In this document: positions 24,560-35,325 of the stretch, piece after piece | Layout: every line of letters begins with the position of its first letter | Numbering within the stretch: position 1 is the stretch's first letter | NCBI GenBank assembly: GCA_963576475.1 | Contig: OY754977.1 | Coordinates: 34,701,872 to 34,765,871, forward strand | DNA: 64,000 bases | Source of the DNA: Molanna angustata | Lineage: Eukaryota > Arthropoda > Insecta > Trichoptera > Molannidae | Direction of reading: 5' to 3' | Position numbers and translations under genes: made by a program | Notes under the pieces: model-generated | What the model saw: the letters and a program-made list of their open reading frames with translations, nothing else | What the model was told of the DNA's origin: nothing | Databases searched by the model: none

Positions 24560-25060
24560 ATTTCGTTCCAGTCAGGGGTTATCAACATTTGATTTTTTAT
24601 TTTATATTTCTATATATCTCACATAAAAGCTAGAACGCTAAAGTTGTAGAAATATTTGCCTGTTTCCATTTTTTTTTAAATATCTAAAACGTCGAAACAC
24701 CCCAACATAGATATTTTTATTTTCTATAAAAAATACGTATGTATGTACATTATAGTAGTACATTTCAAACTTTTTTTAACAATTTATGTAAAATTTGAAT
24801 TTAGTGACGTCATCGTTTGATACAATTTGTATACACAATATCTACGGGGACAAATAGTTTGATCTTTATACATACATACATTACAACATATTCAGGGTTC
24901 AGAAAAAAGGACTGACTTCCACACTATCCAATCCTGACATACATGTTTTTGTATAGAAAAAAAAACAATATTTTAAAATATTCAATTATTTGGATGTAAG
25001 GGTTTATAGTTTGGTACCTACGTATCTTTTAACTATACATACTAACAAAATCTAGTTGGA
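24560..25060. repeat. Diverged partial copy of repeat Y
   Basis: CAGTCAGGGGTTATCAAC (24,572-24,589), TATATCTCACATAAAAGCTA and AGAACGCT match 58,550-58,625. TTTGTATACACAATATCTAC and a GGTTCAGAAAAAAGGACTGA block match later parts of Y at 58,990 and 59,285. It ends with TAGTTGGATCTCATC near 25,050-25,067, the Y terminus. Non-coding. Confidence 0.6.
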
Positions 25061-25129
25061 TCTCATCTTTTAGATGCAAGTAGAAAAAAAAACTGCTTAA
25101 TCTTTGTTTGCAAATATTTTATAAAGCTC

Positions 25130-25645
25130 GCGGTACACAATGGTATCGTCGCACCGACTCTAATGTATGCTAGTGAGACATGGACATGGCAGAAGACGCA
25201 TGAAAGTAGAATTAACGCGGTTGAAATGAGGTCACTAAGACGAATGTGTGGTAAAACGATGTATGATAGAATAAGAAATGAGGATATTAGACGAGAATGT
25301 ATGATTGAAAGAAATATCGTAAGTAAGATGAAAATAAATGCCCTAAGGTGGTTCGGCCACATAGAAAGAATGAGTGATGACCGTCTGACAAAAAAAGTAT
25401 ACAAGGCTGATAAAAGAGGAATGAAAAGTAGAGGTCGGCCAAAAAAGAGTTGGCACGATCACATAAATGGGATTTTGAAAGATGGAGATGTTAGAAGTAA
25501 GAATAATAGAAGAGCGTGTATGAGACGATGTATGGACGTGAATGAAGCGAGGAATGTATGTCAAGAGAGAGGAGTCTGGCGTTCGGTTCTCTCTGCCTAC
25601 CCCAAATAGGGAAATGGCGTGATGGTATGGTATGGTAGATATTTT
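25130..25645 (+). pseudogene. RTE-like LINE 3' end (YASETWTWQK type), best copy
   Basis: This is an open 148-codon stretch of the C-terminal region of a non-LTR retroposon protein: LMYASETWTWQKTHESR, INAVEMRSLRRMCG, ALRWFGHIERMSDDRLTKKV, SRGRPKKSWHDHINGILK, NRRACMRRCMDVNEARN and WRSVLSAYPK, then a stop at 25,609. The 3' UTR is only about 15 bases and ends GGCGTGATGGTATGGTATGG, a short tail repeat. It is better preserved than the copies at 2,671, 36,130, 47,600, 52,311 and 52,741. There is no RT or endonuclease: it is a 5'-truncated insertion whose upstream sequence (to about 25,060) is repeat Y. RTE assignment is inferred from the tail and the protein pattern. Confidence 0.75.
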
Positions 25646-25649
25646 AAAT

Positions 25650-26085
25650 TACATTGTTTTATGACGCATTTAATGACAAGTGGCAGCATTGTAGGGATTC
25701 ACAAATCTCACATATACAGTCTTAGTCTTAATAAGAATCGAACCCGTACCTTAGTCACGGCAGTAAAATATTTTTATCATGTACTTGAGCCACCAAAGCC
25801 GAGCTGGGAATCAAATCCATACTTTTATTAATTGTCAGTCAACAATATTATTATTGTATCTGTGTGGGATTTGAGGTAGGCCTTCTTTCTGCCTATATAT
25901 AATATATACTCCCACCCCAGCATTCACTACATGATCAGTTCTCACGTAGAGTTTCTCAGGCTAGTCAATTTAATAGACATCATGTAATGGAACACGCAAT
26001 TTTCGTTTGATCCCTGAAATAGGTACTGACTATCTACTCCCTATAAATGGTGACCTCGACGTGATATGAACACGCAACCTTTCAA
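25650..26085. other. Unassigned sequence
   Basis: No gene recognised. A mildly C-rich patch near 25,900 has no open frame of interest. Confidence 0.4.
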
Positions 26086-26540
26086 TATTTATTTATTTAT
26101 TTATTTATAAAAACGCCCTAAATGGGCTTTTACATACACAATTACAAATTATTAAAACATATTATGTTTATGAACCACGAAGCAAAATGCATACATACAT
26201 AATTATAAATAGGTACCTATATAACAACAACAAAAATATCAAGAAAAAAAATATAAAATATAAATTTACAAAATATATAAGTAGTGAAGTACAATAAAAA
26301 TAAACAAAATTAAGCAGAAACAAAAATAAAAAATTAAAAGAAAAAAAGAAGAAGAACCCAGAATTTATACAATCTTTAAAAGTCTCTCTTTATATTCATA
26401 TATTGAACAGCAAAAGACATCAACAGAACCAAACTCATTATTTTAGAATAGGCGAGTGATTTTTTGATAAAAAATAGTGTAGCCTGTGTTTGTCGTGTAC
26501 GGGTAATCGGAACATTAAATGAAATGAGACACATTAGTTA
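26086..26540 (-). repeat. Probable LINE 3' UTR with (AAAT)n tail
   Basis: A (TTTA)n run at about 26,089-26,109 is followed on the plus strand by AAAACGCCCTAAATGGGCTT and a long A-rich non-coding stretch. This looks like a minus-strand LINE 3' UTR ending in an (AAAT)n tail, like the tail at 55,640-55,660. No ORF2 remains, so the family cannot be named. Confidence 0.4.
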
Positions 26541-26973
26541 AATCAAGGACGTCCAACAAGCCATTTAAAATCTTATATAAAATCATCAAATCACTGATTT
26601 TCCTTCTATTTGATAGTGTTTGTTAGTTAAGTGTACACATTAAAGAATTATAATTTATTTGTTCAAAGGGAATCGATAATTTAAAATTGACAAATCTTAA
26701 GAATTTTCGATGTCTTATTATATCTCAATATAAATACAATACACATATATAAGCAAAAAAATAAGAATTATTGTCTTCAAATTATTAACACCTGGATAAA
26801 CAATTGCTCCAAGATCCTATAAAGAAACGGCTTGCATAAAAGCGATACTCAGAACTCCAGAGTATATGTACATATAGGCAGTAAATTCGGACAGTGCCAG
26901 TAAGAAGATTCATCAAATTAATATTGAATGATATTCCTTTTGCGTCTTTCAATTTCATCCATCCTTCAACGTC

Positions 26974-27001
26974 ATTGCTATGACAAGTATGTCATAGCAA
27001 T
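26974..27001. repeat. 12-bp perfect hairpin
   Basis: ATTGCTATGACA and TGTCATAGCAAT are exact inverted repeats separated by four bases. No T-run or known element end adjoins them. Confidence 0.7.
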
Positions 27002-27054
27002 TAATCACATTAATTGTTTTATTTTTTCTTCTAAGGTTTTAACCAAATTAACTC

Positions 27055-27311
27055 GAGACTTTGCGTCACATGGGTTGGCTGGAAGAGATTGCCTTGTCAC
27101 AATAAACCAGCCTTTGTGCTCTTTGTTGTACATTTTTGAAACATGCTTCTTTTCATAATATTTCAAAGTAAGGATGCCTAAGCCACGAAGCATTAGGAAA
27201 AGAACCGGAGTCCACAGAGTGCAAGAGCTGTTCCTGTTAGCCCAAGGTAAAGATGCTTGTCAGAGTGGTAGTCGACGTAGGGGGGTCCTGACATGCCACA
27301 AAAAGAAATGA
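27055..27311 (+). other. Unassigned patch with short open frame
   Basis: GGTTGGCTGGAAGAGATTGC (27,074-27,093) and CCAGCCTTTGTGC look like the 3' region of a widespread retroposon, by general resemblance only. From the ATG at 27,174 a frame is open to TGA at 27,311 (MPKPRSIRKRTGVHRVQELF and onward, 45 codons). It is basic and unrecognised. I would not call it a gene without homology. Confidence 0.3.
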
Positions 27312-27440
27312 AGTTAACAGAAAATTTTCTGTAGAAACAAAGAATCTATATATGTAACTAACTGTACCTCATCTACAAGATCTTGTGCTTGGTGAGGGAT
27401 TTTCATTGGTTATCATAAACTTGTTGCATGTAACACATGA

Positions 27441-27843
27441 GATCCAACTGTCGATAGCGATAGTATGTATAGTTGAACTTGGATATTGTGTATACCATAC
27501 AAATTGTATGAAGCGATGTCGTCACTAATATTGATTTGTACAAACTTTGTTAAAAAAAGTTTGAGATATATTGCTATAATGCATCCATTTTTTATAGAAA
27601 ATTAAATTCTCTAGTTTACATGTTTCGGCATTTTTCGATATTTTTAAAAGAAATGGAAATAAAGGCAGTTAAAGACTAAAATTTGTCATACAAATTTTTT
27701 GCTTCTTAGCTTAGTTTTTAGCATGCAAAAAGTCCACTACGCCATACAAAATGTTCCTAGTATTCCTTATACGCGGGTCTTGGCTTAATACTATGTCGAT
27801 ATGTTAAGAAAATAAATTCTCTTGAACAAATCGACAGTTGGAT
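27441..27843. repeat. Short copy of repeat Y
   Basis: Begins GATCCAACTGTCGATAGCGA and ends ACAAATCGACAGTTGGATAA, so the ends are inverted copies of ATCCAACTGTCGAT. The inside is a shortened version of 58,001-59,150. It has no coding capacity. Confidence 0.65.
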
Positions 27844-28027
27844 AAATTAATATCTTTACTTTGTAGGTACACATCGCGATGGCAAGTGTTGCCAATGCAG
27901 AAAAACAATATTATTCCAAGTTGTCATATTCTCGGCTTAATTTTCTGTCTAGAAGTAGCATTTTTTGCATCAGTCAATAATTATAATTTATAATATGTAT
28001 GAATACTTGACGAGTACCGCATCAAGG

Positions 28028-28112
28028 CCCAACCTCGCATTAACAGATATTAGTCTCCGGGCGACTGTTGATACAATCGTCGCCGGGAGACAAATATCGT
28101 ACAATGGGTTGC
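28028..28112. repeat. Small foldback element
   Basis: GATATTAGTCTCCGGGCGAC (left) and, reversed, GATATTTGTCTCCCGGCGAC (right) match at 17 of 20 positions around a 14-base loop. Weaker pairing continues outward (CCAACC / CAACCC). It is probably a short MITE or a cruciform-forming relic. Confidence 0.6.
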
Positions 28113-28235
28113 GACAAAATATACCTACCTAACTGCAGACGCCAGATAAAATGGACTCAGGGACGTTTTCACCGTATTACCTATATACATTTCAAAGGCA
28201 TAAATAATCCCGGGGCGTCAAAATTAGCGGTTGCC

Positions 28236-28480
28236 TAGTATGGCCAGTTGGGTCAGACGTATGACCCAAGTAGCAGACTCTGTAATCGATTCTAAATGGG
28301 ATTTATTACTAGATTCATGGGTTCGATTCCCGGTGCAGACACAGTTTTTAATTGTGTTATCAGTCTGGATCTGTGAGACGATTAATATCGTAAGTCTCCT
28401 GAATGTGGCAACTTGTTATTGGGTGCTTGTTAAATAATTATTGACATAGTACCTGTTAGTTGCCCGAGAAGCTACATTAA
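28236..28480 (+). repeat. tRNA-derived SINE S1, copy 3
   Basis: GGCCAGTTGGGTCAGACG (A-box region) and GGGTTCGATTCCCGG (B box, about 28,319-28,333) are followed by the S1 body: ATCAGTCTGGATCTGTGAGA, CGATTAATATCGTAAGTCTC, and an end CTGTTAGTTGCCCGAGAAG. The tRNA-like part carries an insertion relative to copy 1. Confidence 0.75.
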
Positions 28481-28644
28481 ATAAATAATTTAAAATTTGA
28501 TATTAACTGCTGGTTAACAAAGCTTGGTCGAATCGATAAATAAATAAATATTTACCTCAGTAAATTAATCAGTTTACAAACTGTAGCAACATGTCATTGC
28601 GTGCATATTAAAAAATTTTAATTTCGATACGTAGGTATAAAAAA

Positions 28645-28880
28645 GATTAAAAAATTATTATATAAGGCCGAATCCCAAAGAAGATTCTCGACACACGACC
28701 GGAGGGGAGACGTGGTGTGGGGAGACCCAAGCTGCGGTGGATGGACGGCATAGAGGAGGATCTAAAGAGGATTGGCGTTACAAACTGGAGAGTGCAGACG
28801 ATGGGCCGGTCTAAATGGCGAAAAATTCTGGAGGAGGCCAAGGCTCACAGTGGGCTGTAGCGCCAATGATGATGATGATG
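28645..28880 (+). pseudogene. 5'-truncated RTE-like LINE (EAKAH type) with target duplication
   Basis: A 236-bp insertion flanked by 12-base direct repeats, AGGTATAAAAAA (28,633-28,644 and 28,881-28,892). It encodes the last 60-odd residues of the ORF without a break: PKKILDTRPEGRRGVGRPKL, RWMDGIEEDLKRIG, WRKILEEAKAHSGL, then TAG at 28,858-28,860. It finishes with (GAT)n at 28,866-28,880. The flanking duplication, 5' truncation and simple-repeat tail are what target-primed reverse transcription by an RTE-type element leaves. The same family is present at 351-556 and 55,208-55,570. Confidence 0.8.
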
Positions 28881-29334
28881 AGGTATAAAAAATTCATGGT
28901 CGAAAATCGACTCAATAACATAAACAAGTACCTACATGTGTATATAAAAAAAAGAGGACACCCTTTTCAATATTTTCTTCTCGTTGAAATGTTACTGTCA
29001 AGGGAAATTCACAAAAAATACTCCTGGTTTAATGGAATAAGTAAAGTATAGTATTTGACTATCGCAAAATTGTTCAATTTTATCAAAATATCAAATGATT
29101 TAATCAAAAAACAGTTTTAGCGTGCATTGATATCGGGAATACACAAACTCTGAAAGTTTCATAGCTGTTATTGGTCGGTAGTTATTTAAAAATCGATTGA
29201 AATTCCAGTTCGTATAGAAACGCGAAGTTTATTAAAATGGTGTAATAATATTACAAGAAAGCTCATTAAGTATATTTCATTGTTTACTTTGTTTGAAACG
29301 CATTATTTCAATAAAACATCAATAGGATATTGTG

Positions 29335-29534
29335 ATTAATTCCAAATTGAATTAAATATTGTGAGAACTAATTGAAAATTGTATTAAATATTGTGATAAC
29401 TAATTCCAAATTGTATTAAATATTGTGAGAAATAATTCCAAATTGTATTAAATATTGTGATAACTAGTTCCAAATTGTATTAAATATTGTGATAACTAAT
29501 TCCAAATTATATTAAATATTGTGAGAACTAATTC
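29335..29534. repeat. 32-bp minisatellite, left part
   Basis: About six imperfect units of the type TAATTCCAAATTGTATTAAA TATTGTGATAAC. The array is interrupted at AATTC by the BEL element and continues at 35,352. Confidence 0.85.
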
Positions 29535-29838
29535 TGGTGGAAAAGATAAAGGTATAGGGAGTTACCTTGCCTCGATATTTATTGTGCTGGTTCTGAATAA
29601 TCTTTTCACCACATTCACAGCGTATGAAAACTTTGACACTTCACTAGTAATTCACAAGTTAATTAATTTCAGCGGATTTTGAAGATATAATTTTAAGAGC
29701 GGTGCGGTGCGGTGTGTTAGTCAAGATGACAGTTGATATAATGAGAAAATTTATATGCAACAATACTTTTTTGCATATAGCTGGCAGGTATGTAGGTAGG
29801 TTGTTTTTAGGCCGAGGTAAACTAGGATAGGATAGGAA

Positions 29839-29877
<39 letters not shown>

Positions 29878-29903
29878 CGTGTGTACCCAACTTTGCGTAA
29901 CCA
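29535..29903 (-). repeat. BEL 3' LTR (369 bp)
   Basis: On the plus strand it begins TGGTGGAAAAGATAAAGG and ends CTTTGCGTAACCA. It carries a (GT)n run of about 26 bases followed by ATATAT. A GGTGCGGTGCGGTG phrase lies at about 29,701-29,714. Confidence 0.93.
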
Positions 29904-30066
29904 TAACTCCCGGCCTTGGAGTATTACTCCAACAAAAAATTCAAAAAACATATGACTCACCGGATGGTAAAAGAAGAATACAAATTTAAACAATAGAGTG
30001 AAAAATTCAAATAAACGTAAACTAACTTAAAAAATAAAAAGAAATATTAAATTAAAAACATTTTGA

Positions 30067-33000
30067 TTATTGGGAAGGTAACGGACATAATCGAATAGCT
30101 GGTCTTAAATATGTACCATTCCGGGTTCGAACTTTTACAACTCGAATGACGTTGTCTTTTCCCGGATATATTTCCTTGACTATGCCAAGTGGCCAAGATA
30201 ATTTAGGGAGATTTTCCTCTCTAATAATAACTATTTGGCCAGGTGTAATGGGTTTTGTGTACGTATTCCACTTTTCACGCATTTGTAAAGAGGTGAGATA
30301 TTCTACATGCCATCGTTTCCAAAATGACTGTACTAATTTATCGATCAACTCATATCGTTGAATGCGGGTTATTGAAATATCATCAACGTTGTAAGCGGGT
30401 ATGTAATTTAGCGGAGTTAAATTTAAAAAATGCGCAGGGGTAAATGCGGCAGGATCTAAAGGATCATTGCTTAATACACAAAGCGGTCTAGAGTTCAATA
30501 AAGCCTCTATTTGAATCAATACGGTATTCATTTCCTCGTAAGTTAATACTTGTGAGCCTATGACTTTAAATAAATGTGTTTTAATACACTTAATATTGCT
30601 TTCCCATATACCACCCATATGAGGAGAATACGGAGGATTTATTCGAAATTCTATTTTTCTAGGCGTCAATTCATGAAGTATTGCTTTATTATATTCATCG
30701 GAACAAACAAACTTATATAATTCATTTAAAATTTTACGAGCTCCAACAAAATTTCTTCCACCGTCACTTACAATGAGAGTGACAGGTCCTCTTCTGGCTA
30801 TAAAACGTTTAAATGCAGCTAAGAACATTTCAGATGAGAGATCTGAAACTAATTCTATATGTAAAGCTTTTGTTGCTAGGCAAACAAATAAACAAACATA
30901 TGCCTTTTGCTTTTTAATGCCTCTTCTCTTTGCCAGAGTTACAAACACTGGACCCATGTAATCTACTCCACATTTTGCGAAACATTTTATTTCATTTACT
31001 CGAAAATCGGGTAAATTGCCCATTAACGGGAAGGTTCCTTTTGGTTTGTTTTTAAAACAAATGTTGCAAGAATGAACAATCTTACGAACCAAACTACGAC
31101 CAGATAAAATCCAGTACTTCTGTAGTAATAATGCTAACAATAATGCAGGGCCTGTATGATAATGTAAATAATGATAATATTCAATAAGTAACTGAACAAT
31201 ACGATCTTTAGAAGGCAATAAAATTGGATGTTTCGTTTCATACATTGATGATGAATTTTGAATTCGACCACCAACTCTAAGGATATTATTATTTAAAAAT
31301 GGTAAAAGTTTGCGTAATACAGGACTACTCAATTTATTCTGTTCAGGAGAATGTATATCTTGAGAAAAATGGTTATTCTGAATGCATTTAATTACATGAT
31401 TTTCAGCAGTTTCTAAGTCTGAGACCGTAATCATTCCAGACGTATTAAGTTTTCTTGTAAAACAAAGAACGTAAACAAGTATGTTTAATAATTTACTCCA
31501 TTTAGAGATCCTGTTAGCGATTAAATAAATAAAGTGAGGCTCAGATTGAGTCTTAATTTGTATGAGAGCAACAGTTTTAGATTCAGGTATACTCTGATAG
31601 GCATTTTCCTTTTTAAAATTAGTCACAGGCCATTGACTCTGTGGCAATGAGATCCAGGCTGGACCATTAAACCAATAAGAGGTTTTCAAAAATTCATTAG
31701 GAGTAACGGAGCGGGATACAATATCGCTTGGATTTTCAGTTCCAGGAACATGAAACCAATTTTCTTCAGAAATAATTTCTTGAATAATTGCGGTGCGATT
31801 GGCAACGAAGGTTTGCCATCTATGCGGTGAGGAATGTATCCATGAAAGTACAATAGTTGAATCAGAAAATGCAAACATTTTGTCAATCTTACATCTAATC
31901 TCAATAGTTGAGAGAACAGATTTCATTAATAATGCAAGAAGGTGTGCGGCACATAACTCTAAACGTGCTAAAGATACCTTTTTCAGTGGGGATACTTTTG
32001 ACTTGGCACATAGTAGTGATACATTTGAGGCGTTAGTGATACATTTGAGGGTTTCAGGCAGTTTATCGCCTTCATCTGTTAAGAGTTTGCGAATGACTTT
32101 CATTGCTAAATAAGGGGAACATTTAAGCCCAAAAGAAACGCGTTGAAATTCATAAATGTCAATAGGATCTGAGTTATTAAATCTAAAAAGTATCCTTTGA
32201 AAACGTTTATGATCTGGATTCATTTTCAATTGAAAATACATTTTTTCTATGTCAGCAGAAATAACTACCGAGTACAGGCGTAGATTTATAAGTAAATCAA
32301 AAATATTTGTTTGCAAATTAGGTCCACAATGCAATATATCATTGAGACTTTTTCCAGGGGAAGTTTTGCAACTGGCGTCTAAAACTATTCTAATTTTAGT
32401 AGTATCTTTATCAGGCCGATATACAGCTCTATGTGGTATATAATAAACACAATCTGAAGTTTGTGTATCTGTAACTTTTTTCAAAAAACCTTTGTCAATG
32501 TATTCTTGAATAGTGGCATTATAACCATATTGTAAATCTAAATTTGATTGCAACTTCTTTTCCAATGAAAGCAACCTATGTTTAGCGTTTTTTATTGAAT
32601 GACCCAAAACTGTGGGACTTTCACGAAAAGGTAATGATACAGTATATCTACCCTCGTTGTCTCGCAAGACTGTTTTCTCAAAAATTTGTTCACAAAGTTG
32701 CTCGTCAGGACTTAAATACTGACGTGATGGTACAGATTCTAGTTTCCAAAAGTTTTGAATCATTTCATCTAACTTATTTTTTGAATTAGAATCATCAATC
32801 GCGTGTAACGTGCGTTGAAATTGACATGATGATAAGTTATCTATTTGCGTTTCGCCCATGATCAAATAACCAAGAGTAGTCTGTAAGGCGATCATACGAG
32901 TTTCTTTATATGTTAATTTCCCAGGTAAAAGAAAATGCGGGAATAAACCAGCTCCGATTATGCAATCGATACTAGCAGGAAGATTAAAATTATTATCCGC

Positions 33001-34719
33001 TAGCGGCAAATTCTTAAAACAATCTGTCATTTCTAAGGCTGACGTAGGCAAATCATTAGTAATAGTTTCGACAACCGAAGCCTTAATATCGTAAAAGAAT
33101 CTTGTATCATATCTTGAATAAATTGTAAATATAGCATATCCTAATATTGGTTTTACAGCAGACCCAATACCGTACACAAAAGCATTTTCGTACGTAATGT
33201 TTATATTAAATTTTTTACAAATCTTTTCCGTTATAAAATTTGCATTTGATCCTGTATCTATTAATGTGCGGATGGTATTTTTTTTAATTCCATTAATATA
33301 TACTATAGCGGTTGGTATTACATGATAACAGTTTACATTATGGATCAACAAACAATTGTCGATTTGACATTTAGGTTCATATGGTTGATCCAAATGTCGT
33401 CGACCGATATTATTCACCGAAGTGCTCGTATTGCGGTCAGAATTGACGAATGAGGTAATATTATCATCGTTTTTAACAATATCAGCTGCGCTAGGAAACT
33501 GTTTTGAATGATAATTATCTTTATTTTGATTATCTTCATCATCACATGTTGGTGAAGAAGGAAAATGAATCAATGAATGATGCCTTTTATTACAATAAAA
33601 GCAATTTTTTTCCGATTTACAATTTTTTGTTAAATGAGTACCAAAACAATTTTTACATAGTGATCTTTTGTTGATTATTTTGAATCTTGTGAATACATCC
33701 AACTGTAAGAATTTTTTACATGAATACAATGGATGTTTATTACATTCACACAAAAAACATTTTGTGATATCCATTGGCGTATTATTTATAACAAATGAAT
33801 GTGAATTATTATTATTTTTTCGTCGATCATTTGGCGCACTTTTGTGGAATATAACCTGCGTTCTAGAGAGAATTTTGCTTTGCTCTCTCAGAAAAGATTG
33901 TAATAATTTAAAGTTTGGAATTTTTTCATTTCTAATATGTTGCACAAATAAATTTAACGTCTCTCTATCTAACTTAAGAAGAGCAATGTGCGTTATGATG
34001 AAATCAGTTAAATCAGAAATATCTAATAATTTTAAAGCTTCAAATGAAGAGCAAAAATTTCCTATGAAATAATCCAAATTCTTTGAACTTGGTTTAAAAT
34101 TGATTATTTTTTCTAAATAATGCGTAGCTAAAATTCGTGAATCCTGGAATCGATCAACAAGCCTATCCCATATAATATCATAATTAGATGCGACGGGAAG
34201 CATCCCAGAAATAACACTTAAAGCGGTACCTGTCAATTTTGACACTAAATATTGTATTTTTTCACCATTCGACAAATTAATATTGTGGTGTATTAGATCT
34301 TTGAAATTTTGATAAAATAATGGCCATTTCGTTGGATCACCATTAAAACTAACAAGTTCCAATATTGGCAATTTGTGTGTTCTTTGAGAGTCTTTTTCAA
34401 ATGATTTAATAATTGGAGGAACATAGTCAACTTTAGTTTTTAAAGATTGTTCAATATGCTTGATGTTACAGTATAATTCGTCAAGGGCTTCAATAGATTG
34501 AAAAGACGGAACATATTCTGGATTTACAGCTATTTTTCCCAAATTTAATTCTTCTACAACTTGACAAAATTCAGAACGAATTTTATCTATCGATTGTATG
34601 CGGATAAGAAAATTAGTTTTTTCTTCAGCGGTATTTAATGATTTCGACAAGTCATAAGCTTTCTGAATAATTGCAAATAAACTTAGCCGTTTAGCTTCCA
34701 ATATTTTTAAAGAAGCCAT
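30067..34719 (-). CDS. BEL/Pao gag-pol polyprotein with deleted RT palm
   Basis: 1,550 codons from ATG 34,719 without a stop. In order: a gag region (KILEAKRLSLFAIIQKAYDL; QKLPILELVSFNGDPTKWPL-type 'FNGDP..WP' motif), Cys/His clusters (CFLCECNKHPLYSC, CKNCFGTHLTKNC, CFYCNKRHH), the protease active site LIDTGSNANF (about residue 487), and the RT start with motif A SADIEKMYFQLKM (about 823) and FGLKCSPYLAMK (about 861). RNase H follows (FAFSDSTIVLSWIHSSPHRW, ENPSDIVSRS). The integrase has its His/Cys zinc site and catalytic D, D and E in VDYMGP, VSDGGRNFVG and GIWESNIK, and the C-terminal domain ends in LSWPLGIVKEIYPGKDNVIR. Between LLTDEGDKLPET and LKCITNASNVS the palm segment with YxDD is absent. 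The integrase box reads SDGG rather than the common SDNG. Confidence 0.92.
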   Translation of the reverse strand: MASLKILEAKRLSLFAIIQKAYDLSKSLNTAEEKTNFLIRIQSIDKIRSEFCQVVEELNLGKIAVNPEYVPSFQSIEALDELYCNIKHIEQSLKTKVDYVPPIIKSFEKDSQRTHKLPILELVSFNGDPTKWPLFYQNFKDLIHHNINLSNGEKIQYLVSKLTGTALSVISGMLPVASNYDIIWDRLVDRFQDSRILATHYLEKIINFKPSSKNLDYFIGNFCSSFEALKLLDISDLTDFIITHIALLKLDRETLNLFVQHIRNEKIPNFKLLQSFLREQSKILSRTQVIFHKSAPNDRRKNNNNSHSFVINNTPMDITKCFLCECNKHPLYSCKKFLQLDVFTRFKIINKRSLCKNCFGTHLTKNCKSEKNCFYCNKRHHSLIHFPSSPTCDDEDNQNKDNYHSKQFPSAADIVKNDDNITSFVNSDRNTSTSVNNIGRRHLDQPYEPKCQIDNCLLIHNVNCYHVIPTAIVYINGIKKNTIRTLIDTGSNANFITEKICKKFNINITYENAFVYGIGSAVKPILGYAIFTIYSRYDTRFFYDIKASVVETITNDLPTSALEMTDCFKNLPLADNNFNLPASIDCIIGAGLFPHFLLPGKLTYKETRMIALQTTLGYLIMGETQIDNLSSCQFQRTLHAIDDSNSKNKLDEMIQNFWKLESVPSRQYLSPDEQLCEQIFEKTVLRDNEGRYTVSLPFRESPTVLGHSIKNAKHRLLSLEKKLQSNLDLQYGYNATIQEYIDKGFLKKVTDTQTSDCVYYIPHRAVYRPDKDTTKIRIVLDASCKTSPGKSLNDILHCGPNLQTNIFDLLINLRLYSVVISADIEKMYFQLKMNPDHKRFQRILFRFNNSDPIDIYEFQRVSFGLKCSPYLAMKVIRKLLTDEGDKLPETLKCITNASNVSLLCAKSKVSPLKKVSLARLELCAAHLLALLMKSVLSTIEIRCKIDKMFAFSDSTIVLSWIHSSPHRWQTFVANRTAIIQEIISEENWFHVPGTENPSDIVSRSVTPNEFLKTSYWFNGPAWISLPQSQWPVTNFKKENAYQSIPESKTVALIQIKTQSEPHFIYLIANRISKWSKLLNILVYVLCFTRKLNTSGMITVSDLETAENHVIKCIQNNHFSQDIHSPEQNKLSSPVLRKLLPFLNNNILRVGGRIQNSSSMYETKHPILLPSKDRIVQLLIEYYHYLHYHTGPALLLALLLQKYWILSGRSLVRKIVHSCNICFKNKPKGTFPLMGNLPDFRVNEIKCFAKCGVDYMGPVFVTLAKRRGIKKQKAYVCLFVCLATKALHIELVSDLSSEMFLAAFKRFIARRGPVTLIVSDGGRNFVGARKILNELYKFVCSDEYNKAILHELTPRKIEFRINPPYSPHMGGIWESNIKCIKTHLFKVIGSQVLTYEEMNTVLIQIEALLNSRPLCVLSNDPLDPAAFTPAHFLNLTPLNYIPAYNVDDISITRIQRYELIDKLVQSFWKRWHVEYLTSLQMREKWNTYTKPITPGQIVIIREENLPKLSWPLGIVKEIYPGKDNVIRVVKVRTRNGTYLRPAIRLCPLPSQ
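32014..32050 (-). other. Junction of the internal RT deletion in BEL pol
   Basis: The plus strand shows TAGTGATACATTTGAGG twice (32,014-32,030 and 32,034-32,050) with CGT between. It encodes the non-homologous stretch LKCITNASNVSLL at exactly the place where the family normally continues through the YxDD box. The microduplication looks like the scar of a deletion or template jump, and it preserves the reading frame. Confidence 0.75.
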
Positions 34720-34954
34720 TATTGATTAAACAACAATAAAATTAATGAAACAAGAATTTGATTAAGTACTTAGGTACTACAATCAATGCGGGTATGTATG
34801 AAATATGTAATGTAAATAGCGTATGTATAAATGTTAATTTTGTATAAAAATGTATAAATTTGATAAGTAATGCGTGAAAATTCAAGATATGCGGGACAGA
34901 GGAACAAGGAATGCGGGAAAATACAAGATATACGGGACGAAGGACAAAGGAATA
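34720..34954 (-). other. BEL 5' untranslated leader
   Basis: Lies between the 5' LTR and the gag ATG. Near the LTR it contains two diverged tandem units of the form TGCGGGACAGAGGAACAAGG / ACGGGACGAAGGACAAAGG. A tRNA primer binding site should adjoin 34,954 but I could not match it to a specific tRNA. Confidence 0.6.
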
Positions 34955-35258
34955 TGGTGGAAAAGATAAAGGTATAGGGAGTTACCTTGCCTCGATATTT
35001 ATTGTGCTGGTTCTGAATAATCTTTTCACCACATTCACAGCGTATGAAAACTTTGACACTTCACTAGTAATTCACAAGTTAATTAATTTCAGCGGATTTT
35101 GAAGATATAATTTTAAGAGCGGTGCGGTGCGGTGTGTTAGTCAAGATGACAGTTGATATAATGAGAAAATTTATATGCAACAATACTTTTTTGCATATAG
35201 CTGGCAGGTATGTAGGTAGGTTGTTTTTAGGCCGAGGTAAACTAGGATAGGATAGGAA

Positions 35259-35325
<67 letters not shown>

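Noticed and set aside
29335..29534. CRISPR-like array (regular 32-base repeats)
   Set aside because: Units are adjacent without unique spacers, the setting is eukaryotic, and no cas genes are present. It is a minisatellite.
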